This document shows positions 24,778 to 36,400 of a stretch of DNA of 46,024 bases, in pieces. This DNA is from an uncultured Bacteroidales bacterium (GTDB lineage: Bacteria; Bacteroidota; Bacteroidia; Bacteroidales; WCHB1-69). The position numbers and the translations under genes are program-made. The notes below the pieces were generated by a model. That model did not search any database. It had not been told where the DNA came from and saw nothing but the letters and a program-made list of their open reading frames with translations. Numbering within the stretch: position 1 is the first letter of the stretch; each line of letters starts with the position of its first letter. The stretch covers positions 1 through 46,024 of the forward strand of contig CAMKLG010000020.1 in the NCBI GenBank assembly GCA_946413585.1, in the 5' to 3' direction.

Positions 24778-26835
24778 ATGAAAAAGATATCCCTTTGCAT
24801 GATCATGCTGGCCTTTGCGGGCTTCAGCATGGCTCAGAACGTTTCCCTGCGAGAAGCTGAACGCACCGCCGACCGCTTCCTGAACAGTCAGGGCGAAACT
24901 CTTGTGCGCTGCGCCAAAACGATTAATGGCGACAGCGGAACGTTGCTCTACATCTTCAATGCCGAAAACGCCTTCGTGGTGGTTTCCGGCGACAAAAGTG
25001 CGCAACCCATCTTAGCCTACATCAATCATCAACTTTACAATGATCGTGATGTGGTACCGCCCTTTGAGATGTGGCTCAACCATTATGCCAACCAAATCGA
25101 ACAAATCAAAAAACAGCATATCGTTCAAAATCAATATGTTGAATATTGGCAACGCATTCTTTCTGGCGCACAGGCATTCCGCACTGGAGAGGAAGTAAAG
25201 CCGCTGATGCTCTCCAAATGGGACCAAGGGGAATTCTACAATTACTACTGTCCGCGCGACCTCGCTGGAGATAACGGACGTGTGGTGACCGGCTGCGTGG
25301 CGACAGCTATGGCCCAACTAATCTACTATTTCCGTTTCCCTGATACCGGCATCGGCAGCTACTCCTACACAAACGAGAATTACGGTGTTCAATCGGCTGA
25401 CTACGGCAACACCACTTACAATTACAATGCCATGTGCGACGCGCCAACATGCATCAACACAGAGATTTCCAAGCTGATATACCACTTCGGCGTAGGCGTG
25501 GACATGCACTACGGCCCCGATGGCTCCGGCATGACCAACCACAGCGCGGCGCGGGTACTGCGTACTTTCTTCAAATACTCCCCCGAGACCGAATACCTTT
25601 TCCGCGACTCCACCAACCTCAACTGGGACAGCGTGATAGTCAGCCACTTAAACCGTCGAATCCCGATGTACTACGCTGGATGGAGCGTTCCTGACATCAA
25701 TGGACACGGTTTTATCTGTGACGGCTACAAAACAGTCGATAGTAGCTACTATTTCAGCTTTAACTTCGGCTGGAGCGGCCACATGGACGGCTATTTCTAT
25801 ACCAATTCCCTGTTTGTAGGCAACTACAACTTCAATCTCGCACAAGAGCTGATCGTAAACGGCTATCCCGACACCACGCAATACACCTACCCCACCCCGC
25901 AAGCGACAACGGGCACCATGACCCTGACCGCCGGTGAGGCCACCTTCACCGATGGCAGCCAAACATACAACAACTGCGCTTCCGGCATGGATTTCACCTG
26001 GATCATCGCTCCCGACATAAGCAATCTGACCGGCATCAAACTGAAAATTAAATACGACCTTGCAACCGGCGACACTTTATACATCTCCAGCTCTTGTGTC
26101 AACACCTTCTATGCCTTGACCGCAGGCACTGACACTCTGGACGTGGAATGGGACTGCCCAACCATGACCGTGCGACTGATCACCCACTCGGACGAAAGTC
26201 GCGGATTTAGAGCATCCTACAGCGCCCTTCAAGATTTATTCTGCGCAGGCACCCAGGCATTCACCCAACCCACAGGCCACATTGAGGATGGCAGCGGAAC
26301 TGCAGAGTACAACAATTTCAGCAACTGCCGTTACCGCGTCCTGATCACGAACAGTGCCTATAGCGCTATCATCTTCCATATCAACTCTTTAGATTTGGAG
26401 GAGGGAAAAGACTTCCTGCACTTCTACGACGGCACCATCAACGATGAATACCGTTTGGCATCCCTGACCGGCCACCTGACAGACACTTCCATCACTGTTA
26501 ACACCAGACGAGTGTATTTGGTCTTGGAAACGGATGAGACGGGCACAGATGCGGGGTTTGACATTGATTACGAAGCCGGAACGGTTGGTATAACTTCACA
26601 CGAAAATCCTGATCTGAAAATTTATCCTAACCCTGCCAACAGCTACCTCACCGTCTCTTACATCGAACCCATCCAAACGATAGAAATTTTCAACGCCGTT
26701 GGCTGCAAAGTTTACAGTGAAATGCCCAACCTCGAATCAACTCAACTATCCCTCCGCAATCTCCCCTCCGGTGTTTACATGGTCACCCTCCACACCGAAA
26801 ATCAATCGTTCACGAAGAAGGTGGTGAAAATGTGA
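24778..26835 (+). CDS. C10-family (streptopain-like) cysteine protease, T9SS-secreted
   Basis: 685 aa. Signal peptide MKKISLCMIMLAFAGFSMAQ, then an inhibitory propeptide (about 21-140, with AFVVVSGDKSAQPILAY, the Spi/streptopain pro region). The catalytic domain shows Cys173 in VVTGCVATAMAQL, His310 in INGHGFICDGY and Trp332 in NFGWSGHMDGYF, as in SpeB, PrtT and interpain. Two CUB-like domains follow (about 375-490 and 490-605; GDTLYISS and DFLHFYDGT mark each). The end is a type A T9SS sorting domain (LKIYPNPANSYLTV...LPSGVYMVTLHTENQSFTKKVVKM). The protein should be exported by Sec, crossed by T9SS and released or anchored at the surface, where it degrades host or microbial proteins. All key residues are intact. 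Confidence 0.93.
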   Translation: MKKISLCMIMLAFAGFSMAQNVSLREAERTADRFLNSQGETLVRCAKTINGDSGTLLYIFNAENAFVVVSGDKSAQPILAYINHQLYNDRDVVPPFEMWLNHYANQIEQIKKQHIVQNQYVEYWQRILSGAQAFRTGEEVKPLMLSKWDQGEFYNYYCPRDLAGDNGRVVTGCVATAMAQLIYYFRFPDTGIGSYSYTNENYGVQSADYGNTTYNYNAMCDAPTCINTEISKLIYHFGVGVDMHYGPDGSGMTNHSAARVLRTFFKYSPETEYLFRDSTNLNWDSVIVSHLNRRIPMYYAGWSVPDINGHGFICDGYKTVDSSYYFSFNFGWSGHMDGYFYTNSLFVGNYNFNLAQELIVNGYPDTTQYTYPTPQATTGTMTLTAGEATFTDGSQTYNNCASGMDFTWIIAPDISNLTGIKLKIKYDLATGDTLYISSSCVNTFYALTAGTDTLDVEWDCPTMTVRLITHSDESRGFRASYSALQDLFCAGTQAFTQPTGHIEDGSGTAEYNNFSNCRYRVLITNSAYSAIIFHINSLDLEEGKDFLHFYDGTINDEYRLASLTGHLTDTSITVNTRRVYLVLETDETGTDAGFDIDYEAGTVGITSHENPDLKIYPNPANSYLTVSYIEPIQTIEIFNAVGCKVYSEMPNLESTQLSLRNLPSGVYMVTLHTENQSFTKKVVKM

Positions 26836-26871
26836 GACTTGGGACTTGTGACTAATGATTTAGACTATTGG

Positions 26872-26906
26872 CTAACCACTAACCACTAACTGCTAACTGC
26901 CAACTA
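26872..26906. repeat. Heptamer array, 5 units (CTAACCA/CTAACTG)
   Basis: CTAACCA twice, CTAACTG twice, CCAACTA, between the C10 protease stop codon and the bidirectional terminator. Confidence 0.85.
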
Positions 26907-26908
26907 CA

Positions 26909-26946
26909 AAACAAGGCCGTGCGGGGATCCCCGCACGGCCTTGTTT
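26909..26946. terminator. Perfect 38-bp palindrome, bidirectional terminator
   Basis: A perfect inverted repeat centred on GGGGATCCCC, with AAACAAGG at one end and CCTTGTTT at the other. It sits between the convergent C10 protease (+) and the 2082-aa protein gene (-), so it can end both transcripts. Confidence 0.85.
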
Positions 26947-26965
26947 CTTAACTCTCAACTCCGAA

Positions 26966-29900
26966 CTATTCCTTCACGAACCGTTTCGTCGCCGAACCTT
27001 GTTTCGTGTTCACGCGCACGAAATAGACGCCGCTGGCTAAGCTGGAAACATTGATTGGAGTGTTTTCAGAAGAGATTTCAATCGTTCGCAACAGCTTTCC
27101 ATAAATGTCAAGCACTTCGATTTCCGCACCTTCCAACGACCCATTGTTCATCGTACATTGTACATTGACGTACTCCTTGGCAGGATTAGGGCTAAGTGAG
27201 ATTTGTCCTTGGAGATAATTCACAATACCCGTGGTGGTCACGTAAAGCGAACCTGACCATTCACTGGTCGTCTCATTGTCACATACGGAACGCACCTGCA
27301 ATTCATACGTGGTGTTTGATGCAAGTCCTGAAAGTTGGTAATAGGTAGTGGTCATATCTAAAACCACCCAATCACTATTGCCGGTACGGTAACGGATTTG
27401 CCACTCGTCGGATTCGGCATGGTTGGTCCAAACCACCGTCACACTGTTGTCCGTCACGGAGAGTTGGACAAGGTTCGTAGGCACCAGACACGGCATCGGC
27501 GATGTAGTGAAGACCTCGTCAGCACCGTAGGTCGTGGCGCTCACTGTGGTGACGAACGCACGATACGTGTATGAGGTATTCGCTGACAAGTCGGTCAAGT
27601 AATAGGACATCACCGTTCCCGTGGCTTCAACCGGCGTGTAGGTGTCACTACTTGTCTCTTTCCATTCGAAACCGCGAGATACAATCGTCTGGTTACCCAA
27701 AGAAGTAATCTCACCATTCATCATGGCAGAGGTAGAGGTAATATTGGAAGCCGATCTCGTCACAATGGAAGGTTCTTGCACCGTCTCTTGGGGAGCCGTT
27801 GTGAATAGCACGCTCTGCGACCAATCACTCTCCTCTTCATTACCACACAATGCCTTGACTTGCACCAAATAATTGGTAGATGGGGTCAAGCCCGTCAAGG
27901 TATAAGTATTGTTGGTGACGGAAATTGCCGGTTGCCAAATACCAGCTGAACTCTCTTTGTATTGCAACTGCCAAGAGTTTGCTGAACCGGGTAGCCAAGT
28001 GATCATCGCAGAGTTGTTCGTCACACTGCTGACAGTAAGACCCAAAGGGGAAGGACACGGATCCGTTGTCGGACATTCCGTAACAAAGGTGAAGAGAGGG
28101 GTACCTGTATAAGCACTAATCGACGCCACTGAATAGAGGGGATCACCGTTGGGACCTATGAGAGTAAGTCCGCACTCCGAGTCAAACGAGCCCTCATGCC
28201 ACACCAAGGATACGTTATTATTATTACAAAGCGAAATGACCGCAGAAAGAGGGTTTATGCCTTCTTGCAAAGTGTACGTGCCTAACGTGATACCATTTTG
28301 TTTGAGTTCAACATAGGCATTATTCCAACCATCTCCATAGGAATCAAACAAGTTGAGTGTATAGGAACACTGGTCTTCCGCATCACAAGTACTTGTCAAG
28401 AAAGAAGTGTAGGTGTAGAGAGAGGTTAGACCACCGCCGCAATTACTCATCACACGAACATTGTACGTCGTAAGAGGTATAAGTCCCGAGATATGATACA
28501 TCGGAACGGACACCGTCGTCTCTATCCATGTGGTTTCGTTCTCTGCCTTATAAGAAATGACCCATTCAGACTCATTCTGGCCGGGAGTCCATGTAATATC
28601 CGCAGAGTTGGAGCCCACGTTGGAAGCCACCACATTGGTAGGCTGCGGACAAATGACTGGTTGGACGGTAAAATTGGAAATGACGGCACCAGGTTGTGTA
28701 CCTCCGGAATAGTCGTTCTTCCATACAAACACTACTTTTGCCGTTGATGTTTCCGAAGGATTAGGGTTGGGATTGTGCATCAACGCACTGACATGCACCG
28801 TTCCGTTCGTCAATGCGTATTTGTAATGTCTAATCCCATTACAAGAAGCTTGGGAGAAATACTCCGAGAAATCATACGAATAGGTGGCAAAATCAGCGTA
28901 GGACCACTCCGGCTGATTGACCAACAATTTAGAAGCCTCGTACTTACTGCTAGCAGGAGCGAGGAACAACTTCATGAAGTCATAATCACCCCAGCTATCG
29001 CTCTCGCCACCCACTTGCACATCAAAATCGATAGCAATTTCATTGTCAGCTCCGACTAAGAACATTTTTTCTGCCACTATCAAGGAACTTGGGCTGTCCG
29101 CATAGCCAGGAGTAGAATCATTGGCTGTGACATACAAAGCATACGATCCATCGCTAAGCTGGCCTTGCATCCAACGACTGCTGCAATCAGCATTATCCAA
29201 TTTCCAACTTGTCAGATCTGAGAAATCAGCCGTATAAGGGAGAGCGACGGGCACCAATGAAGTACAGAAATGTTTCACGCGCGTGGCATCTTCACTCGGA
29301 TACGTACCACATTTGGTAACCACATATACATCATAGTTGGTATTAGGAGTCAGATTGTACAACGTAGAGGACATGGTATTGGAATTCGTACTCATCCAAG
29401 AATCGTCATCATCTTCAGACTCCTTGTAGTAAACGACCCATTGAGTATGAGAAGCATCACGATCTTCCCACGTAACCAGTGCCGAATTCGAGGAAATATC
29501 GGTAATATTCACACTTGTTTTTATGGGAGAAGGACAATCCGGAATCAAAGAAACGGTGAAATCGTCCAGATAGCAGGAGACATCAAAATACTCTGTCTGA
29601 TAGCGGATAGCAATTCGCATACCGGGTTGGATATTGTCAATCACATTTAAGTCGTACGGTCCCATAAAGTCCGCATTCGGCGAATCCGTGCCCTGGATGC
29701 TGAAAGCGGTAATATCCACAGTATCCACGGGGATAAACGTGGCAGCGCCGTTAGACACAACACCCACTTCCATCAATCCGAGGCCCACTGGGGACGCGGA
29801 CGAGGTATTGGCCCAGAACGAGAAACGCAACGTATTGATGTCATTTGCAAATTCCGGCAACACCAACATGTTATTATAACCTTTGATTCTCACCATCTTT

Positions 29901-32900
29901 TCTCCTGAATGAGCAGCGTGCTCATAGTTATACACAGACGGATACGTGCCGATTCCATCTGTATAGGTAACCGGTTCAGCCCAACAAGGGGAGAACGCAA
30001 TAGTGGCTTGCGGAGATCCCATGTAGCTCTCAAAGGTTTCCACCCACGGATTATCCTCGGTCACCGGAATCAAACCACAAGGAGTAAAGAAGGTCATCGG
30101 AGTGGAAGCATTTGCCGTATCTGCACCACAGTATGTTACCACAATTACAGTGTAGGTGGAGCTGGGTTGCAGGTTGGTAAACGTGATGTAGTTGTCTCGA
30201 GCCGTATAATAAGTTGTATCCGCACCAATCAAGTAAACGCCATAGTCGTAACCATTGGCTGTCCAAGAAATTGTAGCAGAAGTCGTTGTCAAATTGGAGA
30301 CCGCCAAATTAGAAGCCGGCAAACAGCTGGGCAGATAATCCACCACCAAATTGTCGATCAACACAGGATTATTACCCGCATTGTTGACTCTGAATGCCAA
30401 ATAACTACCATTGCCCGTATAATTATCACAAAGCACTTGGTGACTTTCCCAATAATTGGTGTAGGTCAAGTTAATCGTATCAATAACCTCGAAAGTAGAG
30501 GGATTGTTAGGATCTGTCATGGCACCGAATTCCAAAGGACCACCCGTGAGATATTGCCGTCTCGCATCAAAGGAGACCGCTACGGAGTTAACCGGAATGC
30601 TGGCACTTAACATAGGCATAACAGCCATGGTATAGCAGTTCGGCGTGTAATGGAAATCCAAGCAGTTGGATTCGTAATCCTCCCTGTTCACATAAACATA
30701 ATGTTGCGCATTGGAGGCCAAACGTGTCCAGCAAGAAACATAGTCACTACCATTAATATGGACATAATTGCTGAAATCTTCAACGAAAGGCAACAGTGTA
30801 ATGCCTTCTTCACCGCAAAGGGTTCTGAAAGTGAAGTGAGGAGAAGGACTTGAAGACTGACCATCATCACAAATAGCCACCGCATAGCAATCGTAAAGCG
30901 TGTTGGGATAGAGATCCATCAGGGTTGTGGTCGCTGTATTGGAGGCATACGCTTCCAAATAAGGATCTAAGGTATAGGCAGGTCTGTAATAAACGACCCA
31001 TGAGCTGGCATCACCGTTCTCGGTCCAAGAAAGGCGCGCACCGTCAGCGGTAATGTTGTTAGCCGAAATGTTGGTGGGCTGAGGGCAGGTGTAGTATGAA
31101 ACCAAGATATTATCCACTGCAACAGGTGGGTTGTTGAAAATCAAATGGTCATTGGCCCAATAGAAGAGGATCTTCTTGGTGGTTCCGGCCACATTATTCA
31201 AAGTGAAATCAACGGGTGTCCAATTGGGCACGTTAGACACCTCATACAACAACGCTGTGCCAGGGGGAACAGCTCCGGGAGATACTTCTGTGGTCCCATC
31301 GGCCAAATAGACGGAAAATTCATCAAAGCTATTCTCACCAACGACTTTATAATCGAAACTAAGGTGATATTCATAGTTACCCGTGGGGAAGGTGATATCC
31401 AACTCGGCGAATGAGTAAGAGGTATTCCCGTCATAAAGGTTAGAAATGCCGTTGTCGTTTGAAATATACAAAGAGTTGCCAGGGTGCCCTGTAGCGGAAC
31501 CTATAGCCCACTGGTTGTTTCCTGTCCCGAAAAAGTTGTACTCCGTGATTTCCGACAACTCAACGTCATCGAAAGTCTGGAAATAGGGCAGTTCCGATGC
31601 ATTATTCGGCGTGGTAAAAGAAAGCACCGTAGCGGCTGAGTAGATGGTACTGTCGGCACAAACCGTTTTCACCGTCCATTCGTAGGTGGTGTTTTCCGTC
31701 AAGCCCGTGAGCAAGTAACCATTGTTATTGTAAGTGATGTTCGTCACCACCGTCGTGTCCGTGGAACCCGACTCCCAATACAACAACTGATAGGTCGGGA
31801 TGCTTTGCCCGATCCAATGGAGATTGGCCGAAGTAGGAGTAATGTTCGTGGCATTCATCTGCGTGGGTTCTGAACATTCCGGGATAAGCGAAACGGTGAT
31901 ATCGTCCAAATCCCACGGCATGTTCCATGCATTAGAGACATAGCGGATCGCCATTCTCACAGCATTAGCCGGAGCTGCGATAAAATCGTACGGACCATAG
32001 TAAACTGAGTAGGCACGTCCTAAAGAGGAATCATTAGGCGTGATGGCAAACAGCTGTACAAAGGAGTTGGGATCGTTCTCGTCAGTCACATAGCCTACCG
32101 TCAGGGAACCAGAGTTCGCAACAGAGAAGGAGGCCGTGTTGGCGTAGAAGCCCAAACGCAATGTATTGAGAGCATTCGTGAACAAAGGCAGCAACACCAT
32201 GTTCACCTGACCATTGTCCCCCTTCATATCCAATGCGTTAACGCCAGAATGGGCGGCAGTTGGCCAGTTACAAATACAGTACGGGGTATTATAAGTGGCA
32301 GAAATCACAGGGGTTAACCAGCAGCCGCTCAGCGGAGCGGTACTGCCGCCGGAATACTCCTCAAAACCCTCTTGCCAGATCTGCTCAGCCGTGACATTAA
32401 TCGGTGAGCATAAGGTCATAAAAGTCACCACATTAGACCAAGTGCTGGCAGACTGGTCTGCACAAATGGACTTCACGCGCACCTGATAGTTGGTGGTCGG
32501 CTGCAATCCTGTCATACTGAACGTAGTTCCCGTCACAGTATCCAAAACGGAAGGAGCCGTAGGATTCGACATATCCATCCGATCCACCACGTAGGCTGAC
32601 ACATTGGAATCGCCAGTCCAAGAGACGGTCGCGGAGGTTGTCCCGACATTGCTCACTGCCAAGTTCGTGGGAGCATAGCAGGTGGGGAGGTCATAGATAT
32701 GGATATCGTCCAAATAGACACCCGTGCCATAATCATCATGGATATGGAAAGCCAAATAAAGCGTCTGACCACTATAGGGCAGAAGATCTATGATCACATT
32801 CACAAACTGGTAATCCTGAGTCGGTAACGTCACGGTCTGCAAAACCGTGAAATCCTCAATGGCGTTGGTAGCCGTGGAGGTTTCCACCGTGAGCGTCGTA

Positions 32901-33214
32901 TTATCCACCCAAGAACCGTAATCTGACGCGACCCAGAATGACAGCACTTTATGCCCTGACAAGGAAAGCTGCGGGGTAATCATGTAGGATTCGTGACCAT
33001 CGGAAGCCCACTCCACGAAGGCTGAGTAAGTGCCGCTGTGGGCAGTGTTTGCACGCATCCAACCGGTCCAAGCAGGATCGTCGGACACGGCACTGGTCGT
33101 CCAGCCCGCCGGCGGGAAAACAGAACCTTCAAAGCCCTCGTTGATAACATCTTGGGCAAATCCACGATAAAAAATCGACATCATGAACAGCAGAAATAAA
33201 TAAACTTTCTTCAT
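26966..33214 (-). CDS. Giant T9SS surface protein with jelly-roll and fibronectin-III repeats
   Basis: 2082 aa. The signal peptide is MKKVYLFLLFMMSIFYRGFAQ-like. A choice-of-anchor J/cleaved-adhesin jelly-roll domain comes first (INEGFEGSVFPPAGWTT to GVYLDDIHIYDLP, about 22-175). At least eight fibronectin-III modules follow, most beginning with a Cys-Pro-type lead such as CPQPTNVVASNVGSNSADITW, alternating with further jelly-roll domains that end in DDITVSLIPEC-like strings. A module with FDSYGDGWNNAYVEL lies near the C-terminal third. The end is a type A T9SS signal (SLSPNPAKEYVNVQ, DIYGKLLRT, LASGVYFVRVNTKQGSATKRFVKE). No enzyme domain was recognised. Likely a surface adhesin or carbohydrate/protein-binding protein. 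A promoter box lies at 33269-33276. Confidence 0.88.
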   Translation of the reverse strand: MKKVYLFLLFMMSIFYRGFAQDVINEGFEGSVFPPAGWTTSAVSDDPAWTGWMRANTAHSGTYSAFVEWASDGHESYMITPQLSLSGHKVLSFWVASDYGSWVDNTTLTVETSTATNAIEDFTVLQTVTLPTQDYQFVNVIIDLLPYSGQTLYLAFHIHDDYGTGVYLDDIHIYDLPTCYAPTNLAVSNVGTTSATVSWTGDSNVSAYVVDRMDMSNPTAPSVLDTVTGTTFSMTGLQPTTNYQVRVKSICADQSASTWSNVVTFMTLCSPINVTAEQIWQEGFEEYSGGSTAPLSGCWLTPVISATYNTPYCICNWPTAAHSGVNALDMKGDNGQVNMVLLPLFTNALNTLRLGFYANTASFSVANSGSLTVGYVTDENDPNSFVQLFAITPNDSSLGRAYSVYYGPYDFIAAPANAVRMAIRYVSNAWNMPWDLDDITVSLIPECSEPTQMNATNITPTSANLHWIGQSIPTYQLLYWESGSTDTTVVTNITYNNNGYLLTGLTENTTYEWTVKTVCADSTIYSAATVLSFTTPNNASELPYFQTFDDVELSEITEYNFFGTGNNQWAIGSATGHPGNSLYISNDNGISNLYDGNTSYSFAELDITFPTGNYEYHLSFDYKVVGENSFDEFSVYLADGTTEVSPGAVPPGTALLYEVSNVPNWTPVDFTLNNVAGTTKKILFYWANDHLIFNNPPVAVDNILVSYYTCPQPTNISANNITADGARLSWTENGDASSWVVYYRPAYTLDPYLEAYASNTATTTLMDLYPNTLYDCYAVAICDDGQSSSPSPHFTFRTLCGEEGITLLPFVEDFSNYVHINGSDYVSCWTRLASNAQHYVYVNREDYESNCLDFHYTPNCYTMAVMPMLSASIPVNSVAVSFDARRQYLTGGPLEFGAMTDPNNPSTFEVIDTINLTYTNYWESHQVLCDNYTGNGSYLAFRVNNAGNNPVLIDNLVVDYLPSCLPASNLAVSNLTTTSATISWTANGYDYGVYLIGADTTYYTARDNYITFTNLQPSSTYTVIVVTYCGADTANASTPMTFFTPCGLIPVTEDNPWVETFESYMGSPQATIAFSPCWAEPVTYTDGIGTYPSVYNYEHAAHSGEKMVRIKGYNNMLVLPEFANDINTLRFSFWANTSSASPVGLGLMEVGVVSNGAATFIPVDTVDITAFSIQGTDSPNADFMGPYDLNVIDNIQPGMRIAIRYQTEYFDVSCYLDDFTVSLIPDCPSPIKTSVNITDISSNSALVTWEDRDASHTQWVVYYKESEDDDDSWMSTNSNTMSSTLYNLTPNTNYDVYVVTKCGTYPSEDATRVKHFCTSLVPVALPYTADFSDLTSWKLDNADCSSRWMQGQLSDGSYALYVTANDSTPGYADSPSSLIVAEKMFLVGADNEIAIDFDVQVGGESDSWGDYDFMKLFLAPASSKYEASKLLVNQPEWSYADFATYSYDFSEYFSQASCNGIRHYKYALTNGTVHVSALMHNPNPNPSETSTAKVVFVWKNDYSGGTQPGAVISNFTVQPVICPQPTNVVASNVGSNSADITWTPGQNESEWVISYKAENETTWIETTVSVPMYHISGLIPLTTYNVRVMSNCGGGLTSLYTYTSFLTSTCDAEDQCSYTLNLFDSYGDGWNNAYVELKQNGITLGTYTLQEGINPLSAVISLCNNNNVSLVWHEGSFDSECGLTLIGPNGDPLYSVASISAYTGTPLFTFVTECPTTDPCPSPLGLTVSSVTNNSAMITWLPGSANSWQLQYKESSAGIWQPAISVTNNTYTLTGLTPSTNYLVQVKALCGNEEESDWSQSVLFTTAPQETVQEPSIVTRSASNITSTSAMMNGEITSLGNQTIVSRGFEWKETSSDTYTPVEATGTVMSYYLTDLSANTSYTYRAFVTTVSATTYGADEVFTTSPMPCLVPTNLVQLSVTDNSVTVVWTNHAESDEWQIRYRTGNSDWVVLDMTTTYYQLSGLASNTTYELQVRSVCDNETTSEWSGSLYVTTTGIVNYLQGQISLSPNPAKEYVNVQCTMNNGSLEGAEIEVLDIYGKLLRTIEISSENTPINVSSLASGVYFVRVNTKQGSATKRFVKE

Positions 33215-33268
33215 TAGTCTATGGTGTTTGGTTGTTTATAATTTTCCGTTAATATACCATTGAACCTG

Positions 33269-33276
33269 CAAAAATA
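33269..33276 (-). promoter_or_regulatory. Bacteroidetes -7 promoter box for the 2082-aa protein
   Basis: On the - strand TATTTTTG matches TAnnTTTG, about 55 nt before the ATG. The region is A/T-rich. Confidence 0.4.
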
Positions 33277-33370
33277 AAAAAATATTTCTTAGGTTTTACT
33301 AATTTTCCGAAAAAAAATAACCAACAATATCAACAATTACAGATACCCTTGTAACATACTTTGAATCAAC

Positions 33371-33404
33371 AAAAAAGGCCGCGCTCATTTTCCATGAACG
33401 CGAC
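33371..33404 (-). terminator. Terminator of the 1504-aa protein gene
   Basis: On the - strand GGTCGCGTTCAT pairs with ATGAGCGCGGCC (one G-T pair and one mismatch or wobble) and is followed by TTTTTT. It lies ~32 nt after the stop codon. Confidence 0.75.
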
Positions 33405-33435
33405 CCTAATACACATTCGATTGTTGATTTCCTGT

Positions 33436-36400
33436 CTATTTCTTGACAAAAGGCTTTGTCAAAATGCCCTGTTCTGTAGTCACTCTGACAAAATACATGC
33501 CATTAGCCAGCCCGCTGACATTGACGCGAGCCTGTGACGAATGGTCATTCTCCTTTACAACGGCAATCAATTTGCCATAAACATCATAAACCTCCATGCT
33601 CGTGACTTGGATGTCTTCGTTGGTGACTTGGATGTTCAGATAATCACTTGCAGGATTCGGATAGACCAGAACATTGTTCTTCAGATACTCCGGCAAACTG
33701 TTGGTCAACACAACCAGAGAATCAGACCACTCGCTTAATTCATTGTCAGAACATATCGCTTGTACGCGTATAATGTACGTCGCATTGTCTAACACTTCTT
33801 GTATGACATAGCTGTTCGTGGTGGACGTTGCAGAACTGAAAGCTTCACTCTCATGACGATACTGAAGATTCCAACCCAACACATCGGCATCATCCCAAGT
33901 AATGGTAAGAGCTCCATCCTCGTAGCGGGCAGCATCCAAGCCCGTCGGGGCATCGCAAGGAGCCAACGTCCTAAACGTCACCTCGTTGCCATAACTTGTG
34001 CCATTCGCAGTAGTCACAAACGCACGGAATTTATAGCTGGTGTTTTGTGACAAACCGGTAAGATTGTACACCATGGTATCACCCGTGGCGCTCACCTGGG
34101 TACAAGTGCTACCCGATGCTCTCCATTCAAAACCACGAGACAGGATAGCCATATTGTCAGGATTGGAAATAACGCCTACTAGCACGGCGGATGTATGAGT
34201 GACATCCTGAACCCCAAGAGTGGCAACTGTAGGTTCCTCTTGAATCAGATTATAGACGAAAATGTCATTCACAGAACATCCATTGGCTTCACTACCCATA
34301 CCAATTGCCGTGAATTTGATTTGGTAAGTACTCGTCGGGTTGGGCAAAGCCATTGAATCCGTGCTCCAGGTAACAACAGGACCTGAGCAAGAATGAATCA
34401 ACACCCATGGCGCAGTGGGAGAAGTGCGGTAATACACTTTTATAGAGTCCGTTATACCACTACCGCCATGATCAGGATGTCTGTGGGAGCATTTGAGGTA
34501 AGGGTTCGTCACCGCACTGATGTCAAGCACCGGAGAGATGGCATCGCAGGTATAATCTCCGTAATTATGGTAGATGAACTGGCCATGTGTACTATAGCTC
34601 CATGGGGAAGAACCGCTCGTCAAATCCCAACAGGTCGGATAGGTAACAAAGTCCTCTTCGAAAGGAGCGTTGTCAGTCACTATCACAACACCGCACTCGG
34701 TCGTGAAAGAGGTCATGCACCATGTGCTGGTATCGTTCAGGCAATTGGTAGCCACGCGCACATCATATTCCGTATTCTGAATCAGTCCAGAACTGATCAC
34801 GTATGACGTGCCTGTAACAGGCACAGTAGTCACGCCAGGAGCATCCCAACTTTGTCCAGCACGCTTGTATTGAAGGATATACAGATCGTCGTCATCATCG
34901 CCATTCCATGTCAAAGTGGCAGTGGTGACTCCCACATTAGAAGCAACAAGGTCGGTCGGTTTACGACAAATATGCTCCACAAGGCTCACGTTAGAGATAA
35001 TCGCACCGGGTTGGACACCCGTGGCATCGTCATTTCTCCAAAGGAAAACCAACTGCATCAACTCGCCGGGAGCTGGATTCGGCATTTCCAAGTTCACATG
35101 CAAAACGTTACCTTCCGTCAAATTCAACTTATAGATAAAATCCTGGTTCCCAGTTTGATACAGAAAATCGCTAAAGTCTGCCGCATACGTGCTATAGTTG
35201 CTGGCAGCGTATGTCGTGCCTGTCGTTGATGCCGGATACTCCACGCCTTCGGGAGACAAGAAGACCTTCAGATAGTCGTAATGGCTTTCCCCACCGACTT
35301 GCACATCAAAGGAGAGCAAGAAAGACTCCGCATCACCCGCCTCGAACAACTTTTTGGCAGAAACGATAGAATATTCAGAAGGATTGTACTGCGCCTGACT
35401 ACCGTCAAAACTGATGAAGAGCGCATGATCGTCCGAAGCGGCATTTGGAGTGCCGATCACCCACTGGTTCGTACAAATGCCGTTGTTCAGTTGCCAGTCG
35501 CCGACTGCCACATTCGAGAAGTCCGTGAAGAACGGCAAAGTATCTGCCACCAAAGGAGTGGTAAAATTCAACGAAGCATACTCCATGACATCGCAGATGG
35601 AGGAGACCTCCACCGTATAATGATGCCCCGGTATCAGATTGTCAATCTGCACTCCCATATCATTCGTAGTGCCCCACTCTATCCAGGTAGTATCGCCTTC
35701 CACCTTATAACGGACATCATAGCCGTTCTCGCTGAAACCGGTCCAAGTGACCAACGCGGAAGTGCTTGCCAAATTCTGCGCAGCCAGTTGCACTACCGGG
35801 GGACAAATACCAGCAGTTCCGTTATAAACCATCACATTGTCCAGATAGCAACCATCTGCGTCATATCCTGCGCCATGCACCATGAACCGCAACTGAATCG
35901 TGGCCAAACCGTGAGGCAAAATCAGAGAATCCTCAGCCCAGACGTTCATGTATTCCGGGTACGTTCTCAAAAGGTGCCAAGCCGTGTCTGATGTGACATG
36001 CACAGAACGGTAATAGACGAACATCGTGTCAGCGATGGCAGAACCTTCATAGTCAGGACGTTTCTGCGAGAAACGCAACATCGGGTTCGTCACCGTAGCA
36101 ATATTCAGAATCGGCGAAATCGCACTGATATGGTAGGAACCATACGTATGGTGAAGGTTGCCGGCATATTGATCGTACGGCCAAGCCTCCGCTCCGGCAT
36201 TCAAATCCCAACACACAGGAGCGACGCTGAAATTCTCCACGAAAGGCATCTCGTCAGTGACGTTCATCACACCGCAAATCGTGGTGAAAGTGGTGGTGGC
36301 CCAAAGGCTGGTGTCTGCCCCGCAATCCGTGGCGACACGCACATCATAGTCGGTGTTCGGGGTGAGAATTCCTGTTACGCTGAAGTAAGGATTCTCCAAA

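Noticed and set aside
29909..30610. + strand ORFs of up to ~236 codons opposite the giant FnIII genes (also 35281-35991, 44944-45618)
   Set aside because: Antisense of Ser/Thr-rich coding sequence, which often stays open; no signals or motifs.
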